Positions 1 through 8,170 of a DNA stretch of 64,000 nucleotides are shown in pieces. The stretch lies in the NCBI GenBank assembly GCA_021773835.1, contig JAJFJQ010000070.1, positions 1 through 64,000 on the forward strand. Direction: 5' to 3'. Under the pieces are notes generated by a model. That model did not search any database and was not told where the DNA came from. It saw only the letters and a list, made by a program, of their open reading frames with translations. The stretch's first letter is position 1, and every line of letters begins with the position of its first letter. A program made the translations under genes and the position numbers. The DNA comes from Gammaproteobacteria bacterium (GTDB lineage Bacteria; Pseudomonadota; Gammaproteobacteria; Ga0077536).

Positions 1-30
1 TTCGGGGCGCCGCCGCTTCGCTCTGGCGTC

Positions 31-126
31 CAATCTCGCTCCGCGAGATTGTGATGAAAAAGCGAAGCCTCGCTTTTATCACCGCTGCGCGGCGACCTAC
101 GGTCGTCCTAATCGCTTCAGCGCGAT
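31..126. repeat. Cluster of four adjacent palindromes (REP-like)
   Basis: Four hairpins follow each other almost without gaps. Positions 31-51 form a perfect 9-bp stem with a 3-nt loop. Positions 51-82 form an 8-bp stem (58-65 with 70-77), extended by GTGAT/ATCAC across a 2-nt bulge. Positions 93-105 form a perfect 5-bp stem with a TAC loop. Positions 111-126 form a 5-bp stem around TTCAGC. The CTACGG and GCTTCAGC cores resemble the repetitive extragenic palindromes common in gammaproteobacteria. The second hairpin carries T and A runs and could also work as a terminator in either direction. No ORF is supported here. Confidence 0.5.
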
Positions 127-129
127 ATG

Positions 130-190
130 TCGAACCTCCGACCCCCTAGTTCGTAGCCAGGTACTCTATCCTGGCTTAAGCTTCGGGCGC
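130..190 (-). pseudogene. tRNA-Arg(ACG) gene lacking its 3' end
   Basis: Read on the minus strand, this 61-nt stretch has a 5' acceptor strand GCGCCCG, a D-arm with GGATAGAG, and a complete anticodon stem-loop (CCTGG, loop CTACGAA with anticodon ACG, CTAGG). The variable region, the 5' T-stem GGAGG and the start of the T-loop (TTCGA) follow. This matches bacterial tRNA-Arg(ACG). After TTCGA the sequence changes to CATATC and the palindrome cluster, so the 3' T-stem strand, the 3' acceptor strand and any CCA are missing. It should not give a working tRNA. An integration or repeat-insertion breakpoint inside the T-loop is an inference. Confidence 0.6.
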
Positions 191-407
191 TATGTATCGT
201 CATTCAGCTTGCGATTAAGTCAACGCCTATTCAAACTTTGTACAGTCGTGTTTAGGGTTACTTAATCAGGCGGGTCGGATTATCGGGATCGAGGTGTCAG
301 CTGTCAAACGGTCGGCAATTTCGACCATAGAACCCGGATCAATAAGGCAATCGTCCTACCCGTATCTCTTACTGGAAATACCGGCAGATTACCGCCGATT
401 AAACCTC
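191..407. other. Intergenic, nothing recognised
   Basis: This AT-richer stretch lies between the tRNA fragment and the 3' end of the FemAB-like gene. I see no ORF with protein-like composition, no convincing promoter and no strong hairpin with a T-run. Confidence 0.5.
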
Positions 408-1466
408 TCAGACAACGAGCCTCGATGCCAACGGAGACAATCTATCGACGATGCCTCGTGGTAGGTTTCGCCAAACATTACTAAAGACCCTGAAGCGACG
501 GCTTGCCGGATCCATGATCGGGTGCGAGCGACCATTAATTAGACGAGTCTGATACTGCAACGGTTGCCATTCCATGCCCCAGTTTTTCTTAAAATTGAAT
601 GAACCGGTTCCTCGAATGCTTCGACCAAAGTCAGCCATCGTACATCCACATTCAAATGCGTGTTTCACAATCGACCACAGCATAAAAGTAGCGGCATTTG
701 TTGCGTATGCGGCGTCGCTTGCTCCGCCGTAGTAGGGCAGAATTTGTCCATTGAAATTAAAGCATAGTGCCGCAGAGATTGGTCGATGACGATTATTTAC
801 AACAACAATTTCTGCACAATCGCCGAACTCGGAGAGCAGAGTGCTGATGTATTTCTTCGGGTACGCAGGCGTTCCTAATCGATGCATACTCTCAGTGTAC
901 AAAGAATAGAACGGCTCCACGTCGCAGACTATGCTGGCAGTTAATCCTAATGCCATCGCTTTTCGAATATAGGTACGTTGTCTTTTAGGGACGGCGGTAA
1001 AGTTCTCCTCTTCGGATTCGAGTATCGGACGCGTAAAGGAGATAAATTGATTGTGCAAATGCCAACCCTCGAGCGATCGCCGCGAGTTACGTAGTTCTAC
1101 GTAGTCAACCCGCAGTGCTTTAGCCCGTGCGATCATGGCCTTTTCGAGAAACTCAGTCGCTTCACCACTGAACGCCGCGACACCGCCCGTTGCGCACAAT
1201 GGCGTAGAGATCAATGCCGTCCCAAACGGCCCCCGATTCACCACAAATAGTGGTAGGACGCCGATAATCCCGGACGCGTCTTCAACTGCGAGGTACTCAC
1301 TGTCGAAGCCGAAACTCCGCCTGATAATGGATTCCCACTCAGCGAGATGAAAAAAGGTTCCTCCGGGCACGGCTGAAACCGTAGTATTCCAGGCATCAAT
1401 CCCTACCTCATCAAGTGACCGTATCTTCATGAGCAATATAGTCGGTGGAAAGCGACCATTATCCAC
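408..1466 (-). CDS. FemAB-like GNAT transferase (XrtA/PEP-CTERM associated)
   Basis: This 352-residue protein resembles the FemAB family found in exosortase A/PEP-CTERM exopolysaccharide loci. Members have a double GNAT fold and are thought to transfer an aminoacyl or acyl group in surface-polymer assembly. The N-terminal half contains TFFHLAEWESI, and the middle contains VPKRQRTYIRKA, a basic segment typical of the family. The C-terminal half has LPYYGGAS and a terminal GNAT-like DFGRS segment. Length fits the family. The GTG at 1466 has GAGGG just upstream; an in-frame ATG at 1430 is an alternative. It diverges from pxpA. The substrate cannot be told from the sequence. Confidence 0.75.
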   Translation of the reverse strand: MDNGRFPPTILLMKIRSLDEVGIDAWNTTVSAVPGGTFFHLAEWESIIRRSFGFDSEYLAVEDASGIIGVLPLFVVNRGPFGTALISTPLCATGGVAAFSGEATEFLEKAMIARAKALRVDYVELRNSRRSLEGWHLHNQFISFTRPILESEEENFTAVPKRQRTYIRKAMALGLTASIVCDVEPFYSLYTESMHRLGTPAYPKKYISTLLSEFGDCAEIVVVNNRHRPISAALCFNFNGQILPYYGGASDAAYATNAATFMLWSIVKHAFECGCTMADFGRSIRGTGSFNFKKNWGMEWQPLQYQTRLINGRSHPIMDPASRRFRVFSNVWRNLPRGIVDRLSPLASRLVV

Positions 1467-1550
1467 TATTACCCTCGAGTACTCCTGCCCCTAACACTTC
1501 GCACCAGCAAGACAGTAAACTACCCAAGCCATACATGACGGAGACTTACG

Positions 1551-2318
1551 ATGCTTGAAATTATGGACATCAATTGCGATATGGGTGAGAGCTTTGGCAA
1601 CTGGAATATGGGCGATGATATTGGAATGATGCCGCGGATAACGACGGCCAACGTTGCATGCGGGTTTCACGCTAGCGATCCGGTAACCATGCTCGAAACC
1701 GTGAAGCTGGCCAAACAGCACGGTATCGCGGTTGGCGCGCATCCCGGTCTGCCGGATTTGCTAGGATTTGGGCGCCGCGCGATGAACATTACCCCAGAGG
1801 ACGCGTACGCCTACGTTGTCTATCAAGTCGGAGCGCTACAAGGTGCGCTCGCTACCCAAGGATTGAAACTTCACCACATCAAACCCCACGGTGCATTTTA
1901 TTCTGTATTGAAGACCAATGAAGACCTTGCGGACGCGGTTGCAAAGGCAATCAAAGAGTTGTCCGATGATCCAATCTTATATTGGCCGGCACCGACGACC
2001 GCCGCTATGCCATCGGCGGCAAAAAAGGTCGGTATCCGGGTCGTTGGCGAAATTTATCCAGATCTCATCTATGCTCCTGACGGATCACTGATATTGCAAC
2101 GGGAAAAACACGAAACGGATGTAGCGTTTGCTGCCTCTCAAGTTCGACGTTATGTCGAAACCGGAAAGGTCGAAGCCAATGACGGCTCCCTGGTTGAACT
2201 CGATGCCGAAAGTCTTTGTATCCACGGCGACGGTCCCAATTCGGTTGCAGTCGCCGACGCCATTCGTACGACCTTAGGTGAGATCGGCTGTAAGATTGAC
2301 CCGGTAATGCTTGCCTGA
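1551..2318 (+). CDS. pxpA: LamB/YcsF family protein, 5-oxoprolinase subunit A
   Basis: This 255-residue cytoplasmic protein is a clear LamB/YcsF (PxpA) family member. PxpA works with PxpB and PxpC in ATP-dependent hydrolysis of 5-oxoproline to glutamate. The start has the family signature DINCDMGESFG, followed by NVACGFHASDP, GVAVGAHPG-like GIAVGAHPGLPD and HIKPHGAFY. Near the C-terminus CIHGDGPNSV is also typical. Length is normal. No pxpB or pxpC lies nearby; the next gene is a luciferase-like oxidoreductase 11 bp downstream on the same strand, so the two are probably co-transcribed. That pairing leaves room for a different amide-type substrate, which is an inference. Confidence 0.9.
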   Translation: MLEIMDINCDMGESFGNWNMGDDIGMMPRITTANVACGFHASDPVTMLETVKLAKQHGIAVGAHPGLPDLLGFGRRAMNITPEDAYAYVVYQVGALQGALATQGLKLHHIKPHGAFYSVLKTNEDLADAVAKAIKELSDDPILYWPAPTTAAMPSAAKKVGIRVVGEIYPDLIYAPDGSLILQREKHETDVAFAASQVRRYVETGKVEANDGSLVELDAESLCIHGDGPNSVAVADAIRTTLGEIGCKIDPVMLA

Positions 2319-2329
2319 GCGATGCGACC

Positions 2330-3361
2330 ATGAAATTCGGATTATTGTTTACATTTCAGCTTCCGCCGGACTGTGGCATTCCATGGAATGAGCCATATCA
2401 AGATATGCTCGATTGCCTGCCGCGCGCCGAAGACTTGGGCTTTGAGTCGATGTTTATGGCGACTCACCATGCGAAGACCGATGGCCTATGTCCAGGGCCT
2501 TTAATCGCCTGCGCTGGCGCGGCGGCCGTGACAAAATCGATGCGTATTGGTACGGCCGTCTTGCTGGTACCAATGTATGCGCCATTAAAGCTTGCCGAAG
2601 ATATCGCCGTGCTGGACAACCTATCGCAAGGCCGCTTCGTATTTGGCGTTGCGCCTGGTTATGTCGCAGAAGAATTTGCGGCCCACGGGATCCCACGCGC
2701 CCAACGAGTTGGGCGTTTCGAAGAATCGCTCGATCTGATGGTCACCGCGTGGACTAAAGATGAGTTCGAATTCAACGGAAAATATTTCCAAGTTCCGCCC
2801 ACGGTTATGACACCGAAACCGATGCAGAAACCGCACCCGCCGATCTGGTATGGCGTCTCTGCCACGAAATCGCTCGAACGTGCTGCGAGACGTCATGCGG
2901 TGCAGATTATGTCGCCGCGCCATGGCGTAGACGAATTAATGCACCATTACGCCCCCTACGAATCAATGGCTGCCGAAATCGGATGGACAATTCCAGAACG
3001 CCCGATCATTCGTCAGGTATTTATCGCAAAGACAATGGCAGAAGCCGAAGCAATCGCAGCGCCTGCAGTAAATCATCTGTATCGCGAGATATACGGAAAA
3101 GCGTCGGCGGCGGGTGACCGCGTGTTACGCGCCGATGACGGCAGTGTCATTACGGATCACGAACAGGTCGGGTTTGAGAATTTCAAAGATCGATACATCA
3201 TCGGTGATCCTGAATTTGCAATTGAATCTCTTAAGCGCTACGAGCAAGCCTGTGATCCATCCGAAATGGTCTGCTGGATGCATATGCCGGGCATCACCGG
3301 CGCCGATGCTATGAGCTCGGTAGAACTGTTCGCCCAAGAAGTGATGCCTCAGTTTAAATAG
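2330..3361 (+). CDS. Luciferase-like (LLM) flavin/F420-dependent oxidoreductase
   Basis: This 343-residue protein belongs to the bacterial luciferase-like monooxygenase superfamily, TIM-barrel enzymes that use FMN or F420. Visible hallmarks are MKFGLLFTFQ at the start, the AEDLGFESMFMATHH segment, LDNLSQGRFVFGVAPGY near residue 100, and PHPPIWYGVSAT around residue 165. The C-terminus ends in a typical QEVMPQF. It starts 11 bp after pxpA on the same strand. The substrate is unknown. It is similar in build to the LLM proteins at 41748-42752 and 47349-48416 of this window, both in a catabolic cluster. Confidence 0.85.
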   Translation: MKFGLLFTFQLPPDCGIPWNEPYQDMLDCLPRAEDLGFESMFMATHHAKTDGLCPGPLIACAGAAAVTKSMRIGTAVLLVPMYAPLKLAEDIAVLDNLSQGRFVFGVAPGYVAEEFAAHGIPRAQRVGRFEESLDLMVTAWTKDEFEFNGKYFQVPPTVMTPKPMQKPHPPIWYGVSATKSLERAARRHAVQIMSPRHGVDELMHHYAPYESMAAEIGWTIPERPIIRQVFIAKTMAEAEAIAAPAVNHLYREIYGKASAAGDRVLRADDGSVITDHEQVGFENFKDRYIIGDPEFAIESLKRYEQACDPSEMVCWMHMPGITGADAMSSVELFAQEVMPQFK

Positions 3362-3465
3362 ATCACTCGCAGACCACGGTCTTACCGACGATATACCTGT
3401 ACCGTCCGCAGGAAAATTATGCCGCTAGCGTGCGGGGGACCGTAACCTGCATTGGCTTCACAGTC

Positions 3466-4128
3466 ATGATAGAAAGAGTTTCAGTCAACGACATACGAAA
3501 AATCACGACCGCCGAAGTTGCTGGTATGTCGGATCACGATCGAGACGAAATGGCGATCCCGTCATACCTTCACTCGAACCCGTTGATTCGCTGGCTTATG
3601 TGGCGGCGCTATGAGGTAGTTGCCGATCTCATCGGCGACGGCACTAACCAAACCGCACTTGAATTTGGCTGCGGAATGGGGCTGTTCTTGCCGGAGTTAG
3701 ACCGGCGTTTCGACCGAACTTTCGCCGTGGACCTATATCCCGATTACGCGATGTCTTTGAGTGATCGCCGTGGTCTCACGATAGACTTCGTCACCACGCT
3801 TGATCAGATTTCCGACGGCGAAGTCGATGTCATTGTCGCTGCCGATGTCTTGGAGCACGTCGAGGACCTGCCCCACTACTTATCGAAATTTTCGGCGATT
3901 CTCAAGCCCGGCGGACGATTGATCGTGTCGGGCCCGACGGAAAATATTGTATATAAGATTGGCCGAATAATGGCGGGCTTTGGCGACAAGGGAGATTACC
4001 ATCACACCAATATAGGCCGCTTAATCGATGACATCACCGCGCACGAATTCGAATGCGTACGCACCGTACGGCTTCCCCACCGCTTGGCGCCAACGCTATT
4101 TAAGGTATGCGAATTTAAGAAAGCCTAG
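3466..4128 (+). CDS. Class I SAM-dependent methyltransferase
   Basis: This is a Rossmann-fold SAM methyltransferase of about 220 residues. Motif I is seen as ALEFGCGMGLFLPEL, followed by a D at the end of strand 2 (FAVDLYPDYA), motif IV VDVIVAADVLEHVEDL and the post-motif segment LKPGGRLIVSGPTE. The ATG at 3466 is preferred; a GTG at 3430 in frame would add 12 residues of poor composition. It lies between a metabolic pair and the convergent polysaccharide deacetylase, and probably acts on a sugar or lipid in the same surface-polymer context. The acceptor cannot be identified. Confidence 0.7.
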   Translation: MIERVSVNDIRKITTAEVAGMSDHDRDEMAIPSYLHSNPLIRWLMWRRYEVVADLIGDGTNQTALEFGCGMGLFLPELDRRFDRTFAVDLYPDYAMSLSDRRGLTIDFVTTLDQISDGEVDVIVAADVLEHVEDLPHYLSKFSAILKPGGRLIVSGPTENIVYKIGRIMAGFGDKGDYHHTNIGRLIDDITAHEFECVRTVRLPHRLAPTLFKVCEFKKA

Positions 4129-4143
4129 CATCGCGGCGATGCT
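4127..4143. terminator. Hairpin at convergent gene ends
   Basis: A perfect 17-nt palindrome with arms AGCATCGC and GCGATGCT starts on the stop codon of the methyltransferase gene. It lies between two convergent genes. No T-run follows, so intrinsic termination is uncertain; it may serve as a bidirectional mRNA 3' end. Confidence 0.4.
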
Positions 4144-4240
4144 GCCCAGCCAAACGTAAGAGGCCTCGATACGCTGCGGTGAATGGGATCGTTTCATTGA
4201 ACAGTATCGATGACCAGTCCGATGAATACTCAAGTGACGT

Positions 4241-5083
4241 TTACGGGTGAAATGTCGGCACGTCTTCGAAGTCGCCGGTAGTTATCTGCGTCGCAAATGA
4301 GTGCGCACTTGCAGTGGCTCCAGTCCGAGGAAAGAGAGCATCGAGTTTCTCAAAAGTCCTTTTTCGATTGAACCACAGCGCAAGACTGACCGCGAGCGAC
4401 ACGCCGGCCATTTTATAGAATGGCTGCTCATGATCGAAATCATGCGGGTGGCAGTAGGCCCAGTAGCTCTGGCGGTCGTCTGCCTTTGCCAAAAATCTAA
4501 GAATCACTGAGCGCGGGAGATATCGGAGGTATATTCCTCCGAGAAACGGTAAGACGACCGGCCCAATATGTGCGATCGGAACCGGGATCTCGAGAAGCCC
4601 ATTTGGCCATCGAAACGGATGTGCCGGCGCGCCCGGAAATCCTGAAATCGGATTCTTACCGGGCAATAAACTAGAAGAGTAGGAAAACCCCAACTCACCG
4701 ATCACATCAACTGCCCAGACACTTTGTCGTGTAAGCGACAGTGCAGGTGCGCGATAGCCAGTTATCGCCGTACCGGTCAAATCCTCAAGATACTTTTTAT
4801 TATCTCCGGTTTCCTGTCGCAGCCGTGCCGGATTCTCTTCAGTTAGATGTAAGTGGGCAAAGGAATGGAAAGCGATCTCATGACCACGACTCGCAACCTC
4901 ACGGATCAGGCTGGGCTCTTCATGTGCAACTCGACCGAGGACGAAAACCGTCGCATTAATTTCACGCTCGTCAAGAAAATCGAGGATGGTATGTGTAACG
5001 TCAATGTAGCGCCTCGGATAAGCAGCATAGGGTCGATGGTCCTCAAGATCGAGCGTGAACGTAAGCCGTTTAGAATTGATCAC
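4241..5083 (-). CDS. Polysaccharide deacetylase (NodB fold, XrtA/PEP-CTERM type)
   Basis: This 280-residue protein has a NodB-type carbohydrate esterase fold. Motif 1 is FTLDLEDH, the diverged form seen in exosortase-associated deacetylases rather than TFDDG. Motif 2 is IAFHSFAHLHL, giving the two metal-binding histidines. Motif 3 is GYRAPALS. The late YCHPHDFD segment resembles the YxHPxE/D ending of the XrtA-associated family. It would remove N- or O-acetyl groups from the exopolysaccharide. It starts with GTG 9 bp after the FAD monooxygenase stop and is last in a four-gene run on the minus strand from 7985. Confidence 0.8.
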   Translation of the reverse strand: MINSKRLTFTLDLEDHRPYAAYPRRYIDVTHTILDFLDEREINATVFVLGRVAHEEPSLIREVASRGHEIAFHSFAHLHLTEENPARLRQETGDNKKYLEDLTGTAITGYRAPALSLTRQSVWAVDVIGELGFSYSSSLLPGKNPISGFPGAPAHPFRWPNGLLEIPVPIAHIGPVVLPFLGGIYLRYLPRSVILRFLAKADDRQSYWAYCHPHDFDHEQPFYKMAGVSLAVSLALWFNRKRTFEKLDALFPRTGATASAHSFATQITTGDFEDVPTFHP

Positions 5084-5092
5084 TAGCGCCGG

Positions 5093-6238
5093 TCAAGCCT
5101 TTGAATACTTATTTTTGAAATAACGCTGATAAAAACTATTCGGCAGATATCGCATTGCTGTATCACGTAGCGCGTAGCGCACATGCGTGCGCGGAATGTA
5201 CCATTTTGCCGCCCGACGGGTTACTCGCTGAAGGTCGACGATGACCGGCCTGAGAGTCGCTTCGTATGTCTTGAAAGCGTCAGTTTTGGACTGCCCCACC
5301 AAGGCCTCGGCCAACGCACAGGCCCCCCAAAATGCCGATGAAGCCCCTTGCCCAGAGAGTAAGGTCAGGCAGTGTGCGGCATCGCCAAGCAGCACGACAT
5401 TCCTATTCCACCACTGTTTCATCTCGATCTGAATCACAGGATCCATATAAATCGTGCGATCCTCCGGAGCGGCTTGCAATACCGTTTGCACCACTGACGG
5501 CGCGCCGTGATAGCAGCTCAATAACTCGCCCATCCGGGCGTCAGGTGGCGGTGCCGTTGCCTTGTCCGATTGCCAGATGAACGCGCAGGCAAGATCGTCA
5601 TCACGGGTCGTGTAAACACACATGTACCGCGAACGCTCCATATGATTCTCGAAGCGTCCACGCAAACCGATCACGTTGGGTAGTCGATATGCCGAGGAAA
5701 ATAAACCCAGATAATGTCTATTTATGTCTGTCGCTTGAAAGCTGAGACCGCGAGTATTCGAATGTAGCCCGTCGGCACCGATTACGACGTCGAACTCCTC
5801 GCAGCCCCCATCATCGAACGTCACCTTTGCTTTATCGTTGTCCTGCTCAATCGAAATAGCGGACGAAGCGAGGCGGATCTCTGCTAAATCCAAGCAATGG
5901 TCATAAAGAACATATTCGAGATCATCTCGCATGATCTGTGCGATATCGATTCCGGCGAATAACTCGCGAAAATCAAGCGTCATCATCGCCCTGCCACGGC
6001 GGTCGTGGTAGCTGGACTCGCCGATCATGGGCTTGAGTGCCTGCACCTTCGATAGCAGATCAAGGCGTCGGGCGTAATGGTATGATGCATGCGACAACGA
6101 GACGAGGTAACCGTCAGCGCGAATTGTCGGCGACTTTTCGATCACGACCGGGCGAAATCCATTGCGGCCAAGCCATATAGCGCAGGTAAGGCCCGCTATC
6201 CCGGCACCAGATATCAATATTCTGCTGTTCTTGTCCAT
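5093..6238 (-). CDS. FAD-dependent monooxygenase (PHBH-like)
   Basis: This 381-residue protein is a class A flavoprotein monooxygenase. It shows the N-terminal dinucleotide motif ISGAGIAGLTCAIWL, the FAD/NAD(P)H motif VVIGADGLHSNTRG near residue 155, and the ribityl-binding motif VVLLGDAAHCLTLLSGQG near residue 285. The start ATG has GAAGG about 5 nt upstream. It sits between a methyltransferase and the polysaccharide deacetylase in one direction. A monooxygenase inside a polysaccharide operon is odd: it may modify a lipid carrier or a co-produced small molecule. The substrate is not predictable. Confidence 0.8.
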   Translation of the reverse strand: MDKNSRILISGAGIAGLTCAIWLGRNGFRPVVIEKSPTIRADGYLVSLSHASYHYARRLDLLSKVQALKPMIGESSYHDRRGRAMMTLDFRELFAGIDIAQIMRDDLEYVLYDHCLDLAEIRLASSAISIEQDNDKAKVTFDDGGCEEFDVVIGADGLHSNTRGLSFQATDINRHYLGLFSSAYRLPNVIGLRGRFENHMERSRYMCVYTTRDDDLACAFIWQSDKATAPPPDARMGELLSCYHGAPSVVQTVLQAAPEDRTIYMDPVIQIEMKQWWNRNVVLLGDAAHCLTLLSGQGASSAFWGACALAEALVGQSKTDAFKTYEATLRPVIVDLQRVTRRAAKWYIPRTHVRYALRDTAMRYLPNSFYQRYFKNKYSKA

Positions 6239-6303
6239 ACCTTCGATATATTACGTGCTGCTTCTGTTACGCGCTGGGCTTGAATTACCACCCTCAACGA
6301 CGC

Positions 6304-7014
6304 TTATAGCGGTTTGCTCAAAATGCAGATATTAGAAGCCCCGATCAATTGTGCACGCCGTGAGCCTACCTCACCGCTGAACCAACCCAGCGGCGCGAAG
6401 GATACAGCGACGCGATCAACTTCTAATCCGGCTGCAACTGCATAAGCTTGTACACTCTCGAGCGAATGATTTTCATAAGGGAAGCTCGGCATTGCCCGAG
6501 CACGTTCGATCCATTTGAAGCACGCCAGCACAATTCGGTGTATCCATGCGGAACCATTGCGCCAGACCATAATGACGCGTCCGCCGCCGCGTAGCACGCG
6601 CGCGCATTCTGCAACAAACTGTTCGACCGCTGCGGGTGTTTGCTGGTTAAAAAACTGACACGTCACGATCTCATCAATCACCCCATCAGCGAGCGGCAAC
6701 TGGAAGGCGTCGCCGCGTACGACGGTCAACCCATTTGATCGCGCCGCACGGCAAGCGTCCGCATTAAAGTCGATGCCGATCACTTGCTCGCGTTGAACTA
6801 TTAGCGGCTGGACCATCACACCTGATCCACACGCAATATCGACCAGAACCTTAGCTTGCGGATTGAGTAGTGAAAAAAGTATACGTTGCTCTCCACGAAA
6901 ATAACCATTGTAGAGATATCCATTTGCACGCGAATTCTGGTCTCCGTATCGGCGTCGAACACTAGCGTAAAGTTTGTCGACGTCGCGATCCGCGGTAATT
7001 TGCTTTTTACTCAC
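6304..7014 (-). CDS. Class I SAM-dependent methyltransferase
   Basis: This 236-residue protein is a SAM methyltransferase. Motif I is VLVDIACGSGVMVQP, with GIDFNADACRAA as strand 2 and VVRGDAFQLPLADGVIDEIVTCQFFNQ covering motifs II-IV. CARVLRGGGRVIMVWRNG is the post-core segment. It begins with GTG whose last bases overlap the stop of the upstream membrane protein (GTGA overlap), showing translational coupling. The overall build is that of UbiE/COQ5-like or small-molecule methyltransferases. The acceptor is unknown. Confidence 0.75.
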   Translation of the reverse strand: MSKKQITADRDVDKLYASVRRRYGDQNSRANGYLYNGYFRGEQRILFSLLNPQAKVLVDIACGSGVMVQPLIVQREQVIGIDFNADACRAARSNGLTVVRGDAFQLPLADGVIDEIVTCQFFNQQTPAAVEQFVAECARVLRGGGRVIMVWRNGSAWIHRIVLACFKWIERARAMPSFPYENHSLESVQAYAVAAGLEVDRVAVSFAPLGWFSGEVGSRRAQLIGASNICILSKPL

Positions 7015-7985
7015 GGGAAATCTCTATTTAAGGGCAGCAACGCGAATATGGCGTCACCAGCCAAGATCAATATCCAGAATAAGATCGGTGCTGAAATTAA
7101 GGCCAGGCGGATGGCGATCGCTATCGGCGCACCGACTTCGATCGAATACCCCAGCCAGCTAAAACTGCCGAGGAGCGCGACCTCGCTGATTCCGAAACCA
7201 CCGACTGTTTGAATCGGGATCACGGCGGACAAATTATAAACGATCCCCACACCGAGAGCGGTCGACGGCGATAGTGCTGATACGACCGCGATTACGACAC
7301 AAGCTATCCCACTTAGGTTTGCAACCCATTTCAGTAACGTAAACGCGCCAAGATTGAAGCGGCGTTTACGATCCATGTGATGGCGACTAACCATCCGCGC
7401 CTGCAAAACTACACGTAGGAATCGTCGCGGCCACTTTTCGTGGCGTCGCAAGATGAGGCGACGAGCAACGATCGCCAGTAAAGCTTCAAGATAGCTTAGT
7501 AGAGCCAACAACATAGCTAAGATTGCGCCGATCAGCAGGAAGACCGGCAGCGGTGCGACCTTCGAAAATGCGAGTGCACAGACTCCAGTCATCAACAAAA
7601 GTAATACAATCAAATCGAATAGACGTTGAAACAACAAACTCGCGGCGGCTGCGCCGGCTCTTTCACCCATGTGATGAACAATGATACCGATGCCGGCAAC
7701 CTCTCCGAGACGAGCCGGTAGTCCAATTAGCATAAGTACATACCACGCTGCAGCTCTCATACACGCGCCATAGCTAACTGGCGTCCGCGCTAAAAGTTGA
7801 AATCGAGCAGCCGATATCAATCCCTCTAGCAATAACAACGCGATCCCTGCGCCGATCCAACCGTAATTTGTGGTCAGCACAAGAACCCGTGCCGCGCCCC
7901 AATCTACCTGAGCCACGACAAGCCCGATTAAGATCAAGCTTGCGGCGATCGAGGTCAGCCATATTGTCCTTCGACGCAAACCCAT
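7011..7985 (-). CDS. Lysylphosphatidylglycerol synthase TM-region (UPF0104) membrane protein
   Basis: This protein of about 324 residues is strongly hydrophobic with roughly eight membrane segments. It resembles the flippase-like membrane region of MprF and of UPF0104 proteins, which are common in glycan and lipid loci. The family signature is visible as PARLGEVAGIGIIVHHMG near residue 95 and PIQTVGGFGISEVAL near residue 265. It is first in the minus-strand run down to the deacetylase. The ATG at 7985 is preferred to the TTG at 7988. A role in moving a lipid-linked precursor across the inner membrane is an inference. Confidence 0.75.
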   Translation of the reverse strand: MGLRRRTIWLTSIAASLILIGLVVAQVDWGAARVLVLTTNYGWIGAGIALLLLEGLISAARFQLLARTPVSYGACMRAAAWYVLMLIGLPARLGEVAGIGIIVHHMGERAGAAAASLLFQRLFDLIVLLLLMTGVCALAFSKVAPLPVFLLIGAILAMLLALLSYLEALLAIVARRLILRRHEKWPRRFLRVVLQARMVSRHHMDRKRRFNLGAFTLLKWVANLSGIACVVIAVVSALSPSTALGVGIVYNLSAVIPIQTVGGFGISEVALLGSFSWLGYSIEVGAPIAIAIRLALISAPILFWILILAGDAIFALLPLNRDFP

Positions 7986-8170
7986 CAATGATCCATATCG
8001 TCGTCGTACACAGCAGATTTTACCTACAGCACCGAACCCAAACCTCGACCCTCAAAGTCGCAACCATTTGATTCAAGCCAAGTGTTCTAGCAGTCTTCAT
8101 TGTGCTCGATCGAGTAGAACACGCGTTCGCGCGCCGCGCATAATCGTGATTTGGCGTAAACTGCCACCCC

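Noticed and set aside
8150-8170. Sigma-54-like TTGGCG...TGCC before the membrane glycosyltransferase
   Set aside because: The spacing is 10 bp, which does not fit the -24/-12 rule.
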